Source of the DNA: Chloroflexales bacterium ZM16-3
GTDB taxonomy: Bacteria > Chloroflexota > Chloroflexia > Chloroflexales > Chloroflexaceae
Length of the DNA: 64,000 bases
Assembly (NCBI GenBank): GCA_004138175.2
Contig: RYFE02000025.1
Location: 1-64,000, forward strand
Direction: 5' to 3'
The translations under genes and the position numbers were made by a program. Below are positions 25,169 to 34,100 of this stretch, piece after piece (position 1 is the stretch's first letter; each line of letters starts with the position of its first letter). The notes under the pieces are model-generated. The model ran no database searches, had not been told where the DNA came from, and saw nothing but the letters and a program-made list of their open reading frames with translations.

Positions 25169-25243
25169 ACCATAGAGACACAGAGACACAGAGACCGAGC
25201 AGCATTGAAAGCTCTGTGCCTCTGTGTCTCTGTGGTGAAGGAT
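25169..25243. repeat. family-A repeat between mcrB-like and mcrC-like genes
   Basis: Hairpin with arms ACCATAGAGACACAGAGACA and TGTGTCTCTGTGGTG. Its right end (GTGGTGAAGGATC) provides the GAAGGA ribosome-binding site for the ATG at 25,245. Confidence 0.85.
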
Positions 25244-25244
25244 C

Positions 25245-27539
25245 ATGAACCAGCCAACTCCGGCCGAGCAGCGTGCCTTTACCGAGATGCAGGCGCGCCT
25301 CGTCGCGCTCCTGCTGCGCTTCAATGAGGCTGACTTTGCCCGACGCTATGGGCAGCGCGATGGGTCTCCTCCCGGCGAGGCGATCCGTGAGCTCCAGCCC
25401 TACCGTGATCTTGCGGCGCTTGCCCTGCTCCGCGACGAGCTGTTCGACGATATCATGCCGCGTATCGTGCGGCGGCTGAGCTTTGAGGCGCCGAGGCAAA
25501 CCCTGCGTGAGGAACCGCCGCCCCGTGGTCGAGTTGACTGGGAGCGAACGCTCGATGCGACATGGGCCAGCACGCCAGGCGAGCCGCCCTTACAGCTGCA
25601 CACACGCCAGCGGCGACGTGACTTTACCACCCCCGAGAATGTATACGTCGTTGCTGCACTCCTGGAGTATCGCGCGGACATCCTGCGGGTCCTCTGGGAT
25701 GAGCGCCTCATCGCCCAGGCCGATGCGCTACGCCACCCGCTGAATGCAATGGTAGACCAGTGCGAGCGTGAGTTGGCCTTTCCGCAGTTTGCCGGAATTC
25801 GTACGATCGCAGACCAAGCACTCGACGCGGGTGAGATCGACCTGCTCATCGAACAGATCCAAGAGCGAAGCATTCCCGGCGGGAACAGCGCCTATGATGA
25901 CCTGATCGCGTGGCGTCAGCGCCGCCTGATGCTCCCGCTGCTCCAGCGTGACCTGCAGACTCCCGTCATCGCGTTGGGAGCAGATCCCCAGCGCGACAAC
26001 TACCTCTATCAGCTCTGGATCTTCTACGAGCTGGCGGCACTCCTACGTGAGCGTGAGGCGATGGAGCCGGATGATCTCACGCTCCAGCCGATGCGGTTGC
26101 GCTTCCGCTGGAAGGGCTGCACCTATGAACTACAGCACGATCAGGAGGTGCGGCCCCAAGTTGCGATGTGGTCTGCCCAGCCAGACACGACCTCTCGTGT
26201 GCCACGCGTGCGGCCAGACTTCTACCTATGGCGCTGCGACCCGCAGCGTCAGGAGGTACATGCTGGCGACACCCTCATCTGGCGTGAGCCGGGAGTCATC
26301 TGGGATGCCAAATACTACCGTGAGCGGGAGAGCCCGAACGCGCCCGCGTCGCCGATCAAACGGATGATCGCAGATCTTACCTTGATCGGCGAGCCCTACG
26401 GCGTGCTCCTCTTCGCGTTCCTCACGGGTAGTCAGAGCAGCGACACACGCTACACGATCTCCCCAGACGCGACGCGCAATCAGCCTCTCGCCCCAGGCCA
26501 GAGCGTAGTCGTGCAGCCACTGACTCCAGCATTACCAGGCGAACAGAGCGATGTCTCGCTGTCGCTCGCTAAGCTCCTCGACGAAGCCCATGCCCGGCTG
26601 CATGAACCACGCCAGCCGCGCTGCCAGGGCGTGTTCCTCGACACGCTAAGCCTGTGTGAGCACGGCGCGCTGCTCGGCCGAGACGGCGCGCACCTCCCCG
26701 ACAACGACGTGCTCGCCTGCCCCAAGCTCCATATCGGCCCGTGGCGCGTCGATCTGGTGAGCCGGACAGCGCACTGCTGCCGCGACGGACGGCTCTGCCA
26801 TATTATCAACCAACCTGGTGCTGCGCCGCCGGTGCGCCCACCTCGCAACGCCCGAGAGCTGCTCAGAGAGCTGGAGCGCCTCTTCGAGTCCGGCGACCTT
26901 GGTGCGCTCGACGAGAATGAGGCGGCGGTCGAGGCCGTGATCAGCCGGATCGAGGCACTGACCCGCCGCTTCGCTGAGATCACCGGGGCGCTCAACGACC
27001 TGGGACGCTATGAGGCCAAGCTGGGAGACATCGGGCTCGACCGCACCCTGCACCTGCTCGGGCCGACCGAGCGCGAGTCGCTGGCGCTGGCAATCTACCT
27101 GCGAGACCAGCTCGACGAGGTGGGGGCCAACGATTATTCGGCCTCGATCATCCACGTCGCACGCGTGCTGGAGTGCGAGCTGCAGCGGCGTATGCTGGCC
27201 ATCCCCGGAGTCAGCGGCAGCGACTTCCCGCATGGGAAGCCGACGCTGGGCACGCTCGGGGGTGTGCGGCGCAGGAACCCGGCGCTGTGGGGGCGGATCG
27301 ATGCGCACCTGATCCAGGTCTGGGCAGGCAATGTGGACCCCGAAGACGCGACCTTCGCCGTCACGGTGGGGCAGCTCATCGACGAGGTTGAGCAGCTGGT
27401 GCGCGTGCGCAACCAGGCCGCCCACACCACGCCCATCCCGCGCGACCGCTTCCGCACCCTCTTGCGATCACTCTGCGACGGCGGCCCCCTGCGTGTCGGC
27501 GCGCTCAATGTGCTGCTCACCGCCTGGCCAGCAGCATAG
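25245..27539 (+). CDS. McrC-like protein with PD-(D/E)xK nuclease (DUF2357-like)
   Basis: Encodes 764 aa. Residues about 60-200 fit the DUF2357-like N-terminal region that accompanies McrB-type ATPases (FTTPENVYVVAALLEYRADI). The nuclease core has RVRPDFYLW (about 321) and VIWDAKYY (about 351), the PD...DxK pattern of McrC. A C-terminal region of about 180 residues (LLRELERLFESGDLG onward, with a late VRNQAAHTTPIPRDRF resembling the HEPN Rx4-6H motif) is additional. If that RNxxxH-like motif is real, the protein would carry both DNase and HEPN-type RNase modules; this is inference. It pairs with the preceding AAA+ gene. Confidence 0.78.
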   Translation: MNQPTPAEQRAFTEMQARLVALLLRFNEADFARRYGQRDGSPPGEAIRELQPYRDLAALALLRDELFDDIMPRIVRRLSFEAPRQTLREEPPPRGRVDWERTLDATWASTPGEPPLQLHTRQRRRDFTTPENVYVVAALLEYRADILRVLWDERLIAQADALRHPLNAMVDQCERELAFPQFAGIRTIADQALDAGEIDLLIEQIQERSIPGGNSAYDDLIAWRQRRLMLPLLQRDLQTPVIALGADPQRDNYLYQLWIFYELAALLREREAMEPDDLTLQPMRLRFRWKGCTYELQHDQEVRPQVAMWSAQPDTTSRVPRVRPDFYLWRCDPQRQEVHAGDTLIWREPGVIWDAKYYRERESPNAPASPIKRMIADLTLIGEPYGVLLFAFLTGSQSSDTRYTISPDATRNQPLAPGQSVVVQPLTPALPGEQSDVSLSLAKLLDEAHARLHEPRQPRCQGVFLDTLSLCEHGALLGRDGAHLPDNDVLACPKLHIGPWRVDLVSRTAHCCRDGRLCHIINQPGAAPPVRPPRNARELLRELERLFESGDLGALDENEAAVEAVISRIEALTRRFAEITGALNDLGRYEAKLGDIGLDRTLHLLGPTERESLALAIYLRDQLDEVGANDYSASIIHVARVLECELQRRMLAIPGVSGSDFPHGKPTLGTLGGVRRRNPALWGRIDAHLIQVWAGNVDPEDATFAVTVGQLIDEVEQLVRVRNQAAHTTPIPRDRFRTLLRSLCDGGPLRVGALNVLLTAWPAA

Positions 27540-27620
27540 CGCGCATTTGCGCGCCATACCCGCACTATACTGAGAATCCTGGGGCAGATGGCTGCCCACC
27601 ATACCTGGTGGATTCAAGCG

Positions 27621-27914
27621 ATGGCACCGGATGAACAGATCATACCGATAGATCAGTCGATCTGGAAATGGCCGACCGAGCAACAGCGATTGCTAGAGGG
27701 CTGGCTTCCACTGGCGCAGGATGCAAACCAACGCTACGGATGGCAGCTAAATGCTCCTGCCCTGGAGGCATTGGTTCTCGCTGCTGCACCTACGCTCTTG
27801 CATGCGTCGAGCGCCCTCGCGGCCCGCGCCATCTTGTGGCGAGCCTACTACAAAGGCAAACCTTGGGATGTGATCGATATGGGGAATGTACCGTGCAGTG
27901 CTTCTCGCCCGTGA
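27621..27914 (+). CDS. hypothetical protein, probably frameshifted at its 3' end
   Basis: Encodes 97 aa from ATG 27621 (an in-frame ATG at 27588 also exists). Opening MAPDEQIIPIDQSIWKWPTE, helical, ending KPWDVIDMGNVPCSASRP. At the junction GGGGAATGTACC the +1 frame continues with coding-like sequence (MYRAVLLARDGFSSQETTG, WPKYWNAALRDQL) for roughly 70 codons to about 28,100, so the intact protein was probably near 170 aa and lost frame at about 27,885. No family recognised. Confidence 0.45.
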   Translation: MAPDEQIIPIDQSIWKWPTEQQRLLEGWLPLAQDANQRYGWQLNAPALEALVLAAAPTLLHASSALAARAILWRAYYKGKPWDVIDMGNVPCSASRP

Positions 27915-28230
27915 CGGTTTTAGCTCTCAAGAAACCACAGGTGCCCCATGTTGGCCCAAGTACTGGAATGCGGCGCTACGTGATCAACTGACAAGCGATC
28001 CCGCATCACAGATCTGTCGTCGCTTACGTCTTGATATGGTAGCGTTCGTTCAGCACGACCTGCGCGGCATCACCCTACCCGCCGCCGGATCTGTGATACA
28101 GCCATGGCCGATACTACCTCATATCGGCAATGCCCGGCAGCGAAACGAGCCGAGCATTGCCGATATTGCGTTGACGCGAGAGCCCATTCGTGCTATCCTT
28201 GCATTGCCGATATTATGCAAGGATAGCTCT
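27915..28230. promoter_or_regulatory. leader region of integrase with three 13-bp repeats and a hairpin over the RBS
   Basis: GCATTGCCGATAT occurs at 28154-28166 and 28201-28213 and inverted at 28121-28133. A perfect 12-bp inverted repeat (28192-28203 with 28216-28227, GCTATCCTTGCA and its complement) ends three bases before the integrase ATG; its right arm contains AAGGA, the only Shine-Dalgarno-like word. The first half of the stretch holds the out-of-frame remnant of the preceding gene. Confidence 0.65.
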
Positions 28231-29244
28231 ATGGATACCCTCCACCCTGACCTCGATGCCTACCTGGCTACGCTCAACGGCGTCAGCGCCAACACCCGCC
28301 GAGCGCGGCGGGCCGACCTCGCTGGTATGATCCGCTGGTGGGAGGATGTCCACGATCTCGCCTTCGACCCGGCCCTGCTCGCCGAGCGCGATGTCCGCGC
28401 CTACCTGCAGCGGCGACAGGTCGATGACGGTGCCGCACCGGCCAGTATCAACCGGGCGCTGTCCACCGGCGGCCGCTGCTGGGCCTGGCTGGTGCGGACT
28501 GGCCGAGCCCGAGAGAATCCCTTCGCCGCCGTCGGCGCGGTGCCCCAAGATCCGCCGGCCCCACGCAAACTCGACCCCGGCGCGATCGATGCGCTGCTTC
28601 GCGCTGCCAGCGACGAGCCCGACCTGACGCTGCGCCGCTGCAATGAGGCCCTGCTGTCCCTGCTGATCTACGCCGGGCTGCGATCACAGGAGGCTGCCGA
28701 TGTGCAGATGCGCGACCTCGACCTCGACGGGCGTACGGTGACAGTGCGCGCCGGCAAGGCCGGGAAGTTCGGCCGCGTCCCGCTCCACGCCGATGCAGTC
28801 CGCCTGCTGCGGCGCTACCTGACCGAGGTGCGCTACCCCGACGGCATGCCCGCCCCTGGCAGTCCAGCCGAGCGCGAGCTACTGCTTGGAGTGGTCGAAT
28901 CGACCCGTCCCGGTCGCCCTTTCCGCGCTGGCGTTAGCACCCGCACTATCCGCCACCGCTTCACCGTGATCGCCACCCGCGCCGCCGCCCAACTGCGCGC
29001 CGCTGCCCAGAAGGAGCCGCGCATGGACAAGGCCGCCAGGCTCCTGGAGGCCGCCGACGACCTGGTGACCGCATCACCGCACGCCTTACGCCACAGCCTG
29101 GCCTACCGGCTTCTCGACGACGGCACCAGCCTGGCCGCCGTCCAGCGGATCATGCGCCACAGCCGCGGCGAGCAGACCCTGCGCTACGCCACGCCGAACG
29201 AGCGCGACCTGAAGGATGTGATCGACCGGTCAGGCGGGGTGTAA
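28231..29244 (+). CDS. tyrosine recombinase (XerC/D-like integrase)
   Basis: Encodes 337 aa from ATG 28231. A SAM-like core-binding domain (about 1-100, YLATLNGVSANTRRARRADL) precedes the catalytic domain with Arg in AGLRSQEA (about 150), HxxR in HALRHSLAYRL (about 286), His in RIMRHSRGEQ (about 309) and the nucleophile Tyr at residue 319 (TLRYATP). All catalytic positions are present. An insertion between the first Arg and the HxxR box is longer than in XerC/D. The frame stays open upstream to 27,886, but the hairpin with AAGGA before 28231 supports this start. It may mobilise a nested element inside the island or resolve it. Confidence 0.9.
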   Translation: MDTLHPDLDAYLATLNGVSANTRRARRADLAGMIRWWEDVHDLAFDPALLAERDVRAYLQRRQVDDGAAPASINRALSTGGRCWAWLVRTGRARENPFAAVGAVPQDPPAPRKLDPGAIDALLRAASDEPDLTLRRCNEALLSLLIYAGLRSQEAADVQMRDLDLDGRTVTVRAGKAGKFGRVPLHADAVRLLRRYLTEVRYPDGMPAPGSPAERELLLGVVESTRPGRPFRAGVSTRTIRHRFTVIATRAAAQLRAAAQKEPRMDKAARLLEAADDLVTASPHALRHSLAYRLLDDGTSLAAVQRIMRHSRGEQTLRYATPNERDLKDVIDRSGGV

Positions 29245-29551
29245 GCCAGCACTAGCTCTAGACCACCGCCGCAGGTGCCGCGCCGCTGTAGACATCAGAT
29301 CCGTGCGGCCAGCGGGATCTGCTCGCCGGCTAGGCGGCAGGGTAGCCCCTGCCATCTCATCGCTCGTGGTGCCCCCACCGAAAAGAACCCGCGTGGGAGC
29401 TGCGGGGTTTTAACCCCGGCAGAGGAAACGCGGGCGCGGCGCATGGAGGACTCGTACGGCTCGACTGAGCTCGCCGAAGTCCTCGCATCAGCGCGCCGCG
29501 AACAACTGGTCTACTATGACGAAATGTTGTGATATATGGTATAATACTCAT
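29245..29551. other. region between integrase and TnpB with two hairpins
   Basis: No gene seen. It contains a strong hairpin (29388-29434: outer CCCGCG/CGCGGG, inner CTGCGGGGTT/AACCCCGGCAG) and a second inverted repeat (about 29442-29488, GAGGACT/AGTCCTC with an inner CGGCTCGA/GAGCTCGCC part). Hairpins here would suit the left end of an IS200/IS605-group element. Confidence 0.55.
29540..29545 (+). promoter_or_regulatory. TATAAT -10 box for tnpB
   Basis: A perfect TATAAT lies only 6 bases before the chosen GTG (29552), so transcription would begin at or next to the start codon, giving a leaderless message. A weak -35 (TGACGA, about 29517) is 17 bases upstream. Confidence 0.55.
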
Positions 29552-30709
29552 GTGCAAAGAACTATCCGCGTGAAACTCACCCCCTCCACGGCACAAGCCG
29601 GGCTGCTGGCAGAAACCAGTCGCCTGTTCACGGCTGCCTTTAATGCCGTGTGCCGGGTGGGATGGGAACAGCAGATCACCAACGGGGTCGATCTGCATCA
29701 CGCGACGTACTACCCGACCCAGGCCGACTATCCCGCCCTCGTCTCGGATCTGTTGGTGCAGGCACGGGTTAAGGCAACCGAAGCCGTCAAAAGCGCGTTC
29801 GCCTTGCAGAAGGCTGGGCGAAAGGTCGGGATGCCGCAATCGGACGCCTGCCCACCGCGCTACAATCTGCATACCTACCGCGTCGATTGGGAGAGTCAGA
29901 CGGTGCGGATGTCTACGACCGGCGGGCGGCAGACGATCCGCTTTGCCGTGCCTGACTACTGCACACACTACGCGGGCTATCCGGTCGATACCGCCGACCT
30001 GATCCACCGCAACGGCGTCTGGTGGCTGCATGTCGTCGTGAGCGTGCCTGCGCCTGCCGTGGAGCCGACGGACGAGATCGTGGGCGTAGACCTGGGCATC
30101 GCGCAGCCTGCCGTCACGAGTACCAACCGCTTCCTGGGCAAGCCCGCGTGGAAGGCGATTGAGGGGCGACGCTTTTACCTGAAGCGTCAGCTGCAGCGGA
30201 AGGGCACCAAGAGTGCCAAGCGGCATCTGCGGAAGATGCGCGGGACGCAGGCCCGCTTTCGGCGTGATTGTGATCACGTCCTCTCCAAGCAGATTGTCCA
30301 GTCGGCTTCTCCCGGTGCGACGATTGTGCTGGAGAACTTGAAGGACATCCGTAAGCGGTCGAAGATCCGCAAGCAGACCAAAACGAGCCGCCGCGTGCAT
30401 AGCTGGTCGTTCGCGCAAATCAAGTCGTTCGTGCAGTACAAAGCCGAGGAACGGGGGTGTACGGTGGCTGGGGTTGATCCCCGGCATACCTCGCAAGCCT
30501 GTAGCTGCTGTGGGCATACCGCCCGCAACAACCGCCGTTCCCGTGGCCGGTTCGTGTGTCGTGTGTGTGGCTTCGAGCTACATGCCGACCTCAACGCGGC
30601 GCGGAATATTGCGGCCAAGTACCATGCCAGCGAGGGTAGATCTCCTGCTGGCGGGCTGCCCGTCAACCAGCCAATCGTATCCGTCCCGGTGCCTCGGCAT
30701 CAGGAGTGA
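29552..30709 (+). CDS. tnpB: TnpB RNA-guided nuclease (IS200/IS605 OrfB)
   Basis: Encodes 385 aa from GTG 29552 (VQRTIRVKLTPS matches the family opening); an ATG at 29516 lies upstream of the promoter. RuvC-like catalytic residues are all seen: Asp in VGVDLGIAQP (about 180), Glu in IVLENLKD (about 260) and Asp in LHADLNAARN (about 345). The zinc finger CSCCGH...CRVCG is intact. TnpB is the RNA-guided endonuclease ancestral to Cas12; its guide RNA comes from the 3' end of the gene and the element's right end. Full-length and apparently functional. No TnpA is nearby. Confidence 0.93.
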   Translation: MQRTIRVKLTPSTAQAGLLAETSRLFTAAFNAVCRVGWEQQITNGVDLHHATYYPTQADYPALVSDLLVQARVKATEAVKSAFALQKAGRKVGMPQSDACPPRYNLHTYRVDWESQTVRMSTTGGRQTIRFAVPDYCTHYAGYPVDTADLIHRNGVWWLHVVVSVPAPAVEPTDEIVGVDLGIAQPAVTSTNRFLGKPAWKAIEGRRFYLKRQLQRKGTKSAKRHLRKMRGTQARFRRDCDHVLSKQIVQSASPGATIVLENLKDIRKRSKIRKQTKTSRRVHSWSFAQIKSFVQYKAEERGCTVAGVDPRHTSQACSCCGHTARNNRRSRGRFVCRVCGFELHADLNAARNIAAKYHASEGRSPAGGLPVNQPIVSVPVPRHQE

Positions 30710-30745
30710 GGTACAAGCCGTGGGGCTTGAGCCCCTGCGGTATGT
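30600..30745 (+). ncRNA. candidate omega (guide) RNA of TnpB
   Basis: In known systems the reRNA/omegaRNA spans the 3' end of tnpB and ends at the element's right boundary, with the adjoining host DNA as guide. Here the region ends with a hairpin (30719-30741). The assignment rests on this general rule and on position; the scaffold was not folded. Confidence 0.35.
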
Positions 30746-30758
30746 TGACATCAGACTA

Positions 30759-30787
30759 TTGAGATACCCGTCCAAATGTGCTATGCT
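30759..30787 (+). promoter_or_regulatory. promoter TTGAGA-N17-TATGCT
   Basis: The -35 TTGAGA (30759-30764) and -10 TATGCT (30782-30787) are separated by 17 bases. It lies about 100 bases before the small gene at 30,890 and just beyond the TnpB element. Confidence 0.6.
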
Positions 30788-30889
30788 GCTGCTAGAATTT
30801 AGCGCCCGCCGGTGGCACACACCATGGCGACCTCGATGCACTCCAAGCGTCTGCATCGTCGGTCGCCTTTTTGCTTGTTGGGGAAGGTC

Positions 30890-31087
30890 ATGAAGCGAGA
30901 GACCCCATTCGATGATCAGCGCACGCTTGACACTGAGGACTGCGTGCGGCTGCCGCGCCGCCGGCTCGCTCATTGGCTCCGCACGCTGCAGCAGTCTCAG
31001 GAGCGTATCAGCAGAAGGGAGGTACGACACATCCTCATCGATATGAATCGCGTTCTCGATTCCGATTCTTCCGACCAATCATCCTAA
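30890..31087 (+). CDS. small charged hypothetical protein
   Basis: Encodes 65 aa from ATG 30890 (GGGGAAGG before it). Highly charged, helical, with RLPRRRLAHWLRTLQQSQER in the middle and an acidic Ser-rich tail (LDSDSSDQSS). No known family. A promoter lies upstream and a strong terminator-like palindrome directly downstream, so it appears to be its own transcription unit before the conjugation genes. Confidence 0.5.
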   Translation: MKRETPFDDQRTLDTEDCVRLPRRRLAHWLRTLQQSQERISRREVRHILIDMNRVLDSDSSDQSS

Positions 31088-31120
31088 CGTAATCGCCCTG
31101 CCCTCGGCAGTCTCAGGAGG

Positions 31121-31172
31121 AGCGGTGTGCGGCAGACCCACATATGTGGGTCTGCCGTAGCACCGCTTTTGT
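31121..31172 (+). terminator. 26-base palindrome with U-run
   Basis: GGCAGACCCACAT and its exact complement (31131-31156) are extended by AGCGGTG/CACCGCT and followed by TTTTGTT. This is a classic intrinsic terminator. It ends only a few bases before the TraD-like ATG (31174), so it could also act as an attenuator for that gene. Confidence 0.8.
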
Positions 31173-31173
31173 T

Positions 31174-34100
31174 ATGCAGAACTTCTTCAAAACCACATCA
31201 AACATCCAGCCGCCGCTCCCGCCGCACCCGGACATGCCGCTGTGGGCGCTGCGGGCCATCCTCGCCGCGATCATCACGGTGATCATCATCAGCTATACCT
31301 TCCAGACGCCTCTCGTGGCGTGGGCCTCGCTCTATGTGCCCCAGCCGCTCTGGCTGGCCCCGGCCCCGGCCCGCCTGGCCGCGCAGTGGCGGGCCGAGGA
31401 GGCGGCCGCACGCGCGGCCCTGGATCCCGCTGAGCGCACGGCCGCCGACCTCCAGGCGGGGCTGGCGAAGCCATTCCAGCGCATCGGTGCGGCCGTGCTG
31501 CTCGCGGCGCTCCGGCCGGATGCCCAGCGCATCCTGCGCCAGGTCGCCGCCGGCGGCCTCGGGCTGCTGGGCATGGAGCTGGTGGCCGCCCTAGCGGTCT
31601 TGGCATCGTCGCATCGCCGCTCGCGTGGGCTGCGCCCGCTCTATCTCCAGCTGCGCACGCTCCACCCCCAGAACCGGGGCGGCGTCCCGCCGACCGACGC
31701 CGCCGCGCTCTGGCGGCGTCTGCACGCCTCCCTGTCTACGGCGGAGGCGATGCCCCTGCCGCTCACCTTCACCCTGACCCGCACCGCCGGCGCGCCGGCG
31801 ACGCTGGGCGTTGTGCTGCCCGATGGTGCCCCACCGCCGCCGAACCCGCGTGACCCGCGCTTTCTCTTTCGCCGGATCGGCGCTGCCCCCACGCCGCGCA
31901 TGGTGCTGCCCCCGCTCCAGCCGCCGCTCACGCTGCCCGGCGCGCACGCGCCGCTCCCGCGCCTAGTCGCGGTTCTGACCGGCATCCTCGCCCAGGATGA
32001 CTCCAGCGTTGTGCTGGATATGGTGCCCGACCCGATCACGGCGGCGTTGGCGTCCCATCCCCAGGCCATACTCCACACCACAGAGTTTCAGCTGCACGCC
32101 AGCGCCCTGCTGCCCCTCCGCCTCGCCGAGGCCCGCAGCCCCGGCGCGCTGCCCGAGCTGCTCACCGCCCTGGGCTGCCCCGAGGACGTGCTCGTCAGCG
32201 AGCTCCAGATCATTGCCGCGCCGCACCGGATTATGGCCGGCGGCCCACGCCACGATGGCCTGGCCCAGCGGCTGCTGGCCCGGCTGCGCCGCGCCTCCGC
32301 CGCCCCTGGCCGGGCCGCCGCCATCGCCGCGATTGAGGCTCGCCGCAGCGACCACTGGTTCCGCGTGTCGCTCCGCCTGGCCCTGGTCGTCGCCGACCGG
32401 GCCGCCCTCCCGACCGCCCGCACCCACGCCCGCGCCGTCGCCCACGCCCTGGAGAGCCTCCAGGCGAACTACACGAGCCCCGTCGGCCTCCCCATGCGCC
32501 AGACGCTTGCCGCCGGTACCTTCACGACCACGCCGGCGACGAGCGACCCCGCCCGCCTGCGCCTGCCGCGCCCGACCCCGCCGCCCGCGCTGCTGCTGCC
32601 CCGCGCGCGCTGGCGCGGCCCGCTCCTCCTCAGCGCCGCCGAGCTCGGCGCGCTCTGGCAGCTGCCCGACGCCCGCGCCGGCGCGCAGCTCGCCTGGCTC
32701 CCGAACCGGCGGCTGCCCGCCCCGCCCGAGGCCCGTCTGCCGCATGATGCCCGCGACTCCGTCACGCTAGGTTGGGCGCCCGGCCCGGACGGAGAGCTCG
32801 GCCCGGTCGGCATCCCGCTGCGTAAATTGCATGAGATTTTGCATGTCACCGCCGGGATGGGCGCGGGCAAATCGCAGTTTGCCGCCGCCCTCTGCCACCA
32901 GCTGCACAGCCGGGGCTTCATCGTTCTCGACGGCAAGGGCGATGACGAGGGTGGCAGCCTTGTCGCCGCCATCAGCCGGGGCATCCCCGATCATCTGCTG
33001 CCCTCCGTCGTGCTGCTCGACCTGCTCGATACCGCTTGGCCCGTCGGCCTCAACCCGCTCTACGCCTTCGCCCTCGGCATGGAGCATGCCGCCACCGTCG
33101 GCGACCGCGAGCGCATGTTCTCGGCCGGCCTCGGCGCGGCGCTGGCGATCTTTGCGCGCCTCGATCCGACCCGCTGGAGCGAGTCGCCGGGCATGCAGCA
33201 GTTCGCCCTCTACGGCACCGCCCTGGTGTTGCGCACTGGCTCGACCCAGCCCGGCGAGGTGCCCTCGATTCTGCGCATCAAGCGTGCGATGGAGCATGAC
33301 GGCTTCCGCGCCGAGCTGCTGGCCCGCTACCCCGACCCGCACGACGATGTTGCCCAGTTCTGGACGCAGCGCTACCCCGCGATGGGCGATGCCCAGAAGT
33401 CGAGCCTCCAGGCGCTGCTGCGCCGCATCGATCTGCTCCTCGTGGATCCCATCACGCGCTCATTGATCACCATCGAGCGGCCGACGATCGCCATGGCCGA
33501 TGTCCTGGAGGTCGGGCGAATTCTGCTTATCCCGCTGCCACACCGCCAGCTCGGCGGGCTGGCCGAGCTGATCAGCATGATCATCCTCCAGACGATCATC
33601 GGCGCCGCCTACCTGCGCCCCGGCAACGCGCAGTCCCGCCCGACCGTCCCGTTCGTCGTCGATGAGCTCCAGTCGTTCCTGGTCGATGGTCGCTCCCAGG
33701 ATTTTGAGCAGGCGATCACCCAGCTGCGCGGCTTCGCCATCGGGGGTATCTACCTGCACCAGGCCCTCGATCAGCTCGGCGACCTGCGGAGCAGCTTCCT
33801 GAGCAATGCGGCCAACCGGATCATCCTGCGCACCGAGGAGCCGGACGCGTCGGTCTACGCGCGGCAGTACCCGCAGGCGGGGCTTAGCCCGGCCGACATC
33901 TCGAACCAGCCGGCCCGCGCGCACCAGTACGCCGTGCTGGCGCTCGACTCCGGGGCCAAGACGGTGATCTCGATGCACCCTAATCCCTGGCCCGATTCTA
34001 TCCCTGACGGGCCGGCGACGTCGCCGGCCCGCCCGTGGTGGAGCCAGCCAGTGGCGCAGACGCTGCCGCAGCTGGCGGCGGTCGCGCCCGAGCAGCCGGA

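Larger units (their letters stand above)
29435..30745 (+). mobile_element. IS200/IS605-group element carrying only tnpB
   Basis: A tnpB gene without tnpA is flanked by candidate end hairpins (left about 29442-29488; right 30719-30741, CCGTGGGGC/GCCCC-CGG). Ends are estimated because IS605-group elements have no inverted repeats or target duplication. A non-autonomous unit of this kind depends on a TnpA elsewhere. Confidence 0.5.

Noticed and set aside
27886-28230. N-terminal extension of the tyrosine recombinase to 27,886
   Set aside because: The extension matches the out-of-frame tail of the preceding gene and then repeat/hairpin sequence; a normal recombinase N-terminus begins at 28,231.
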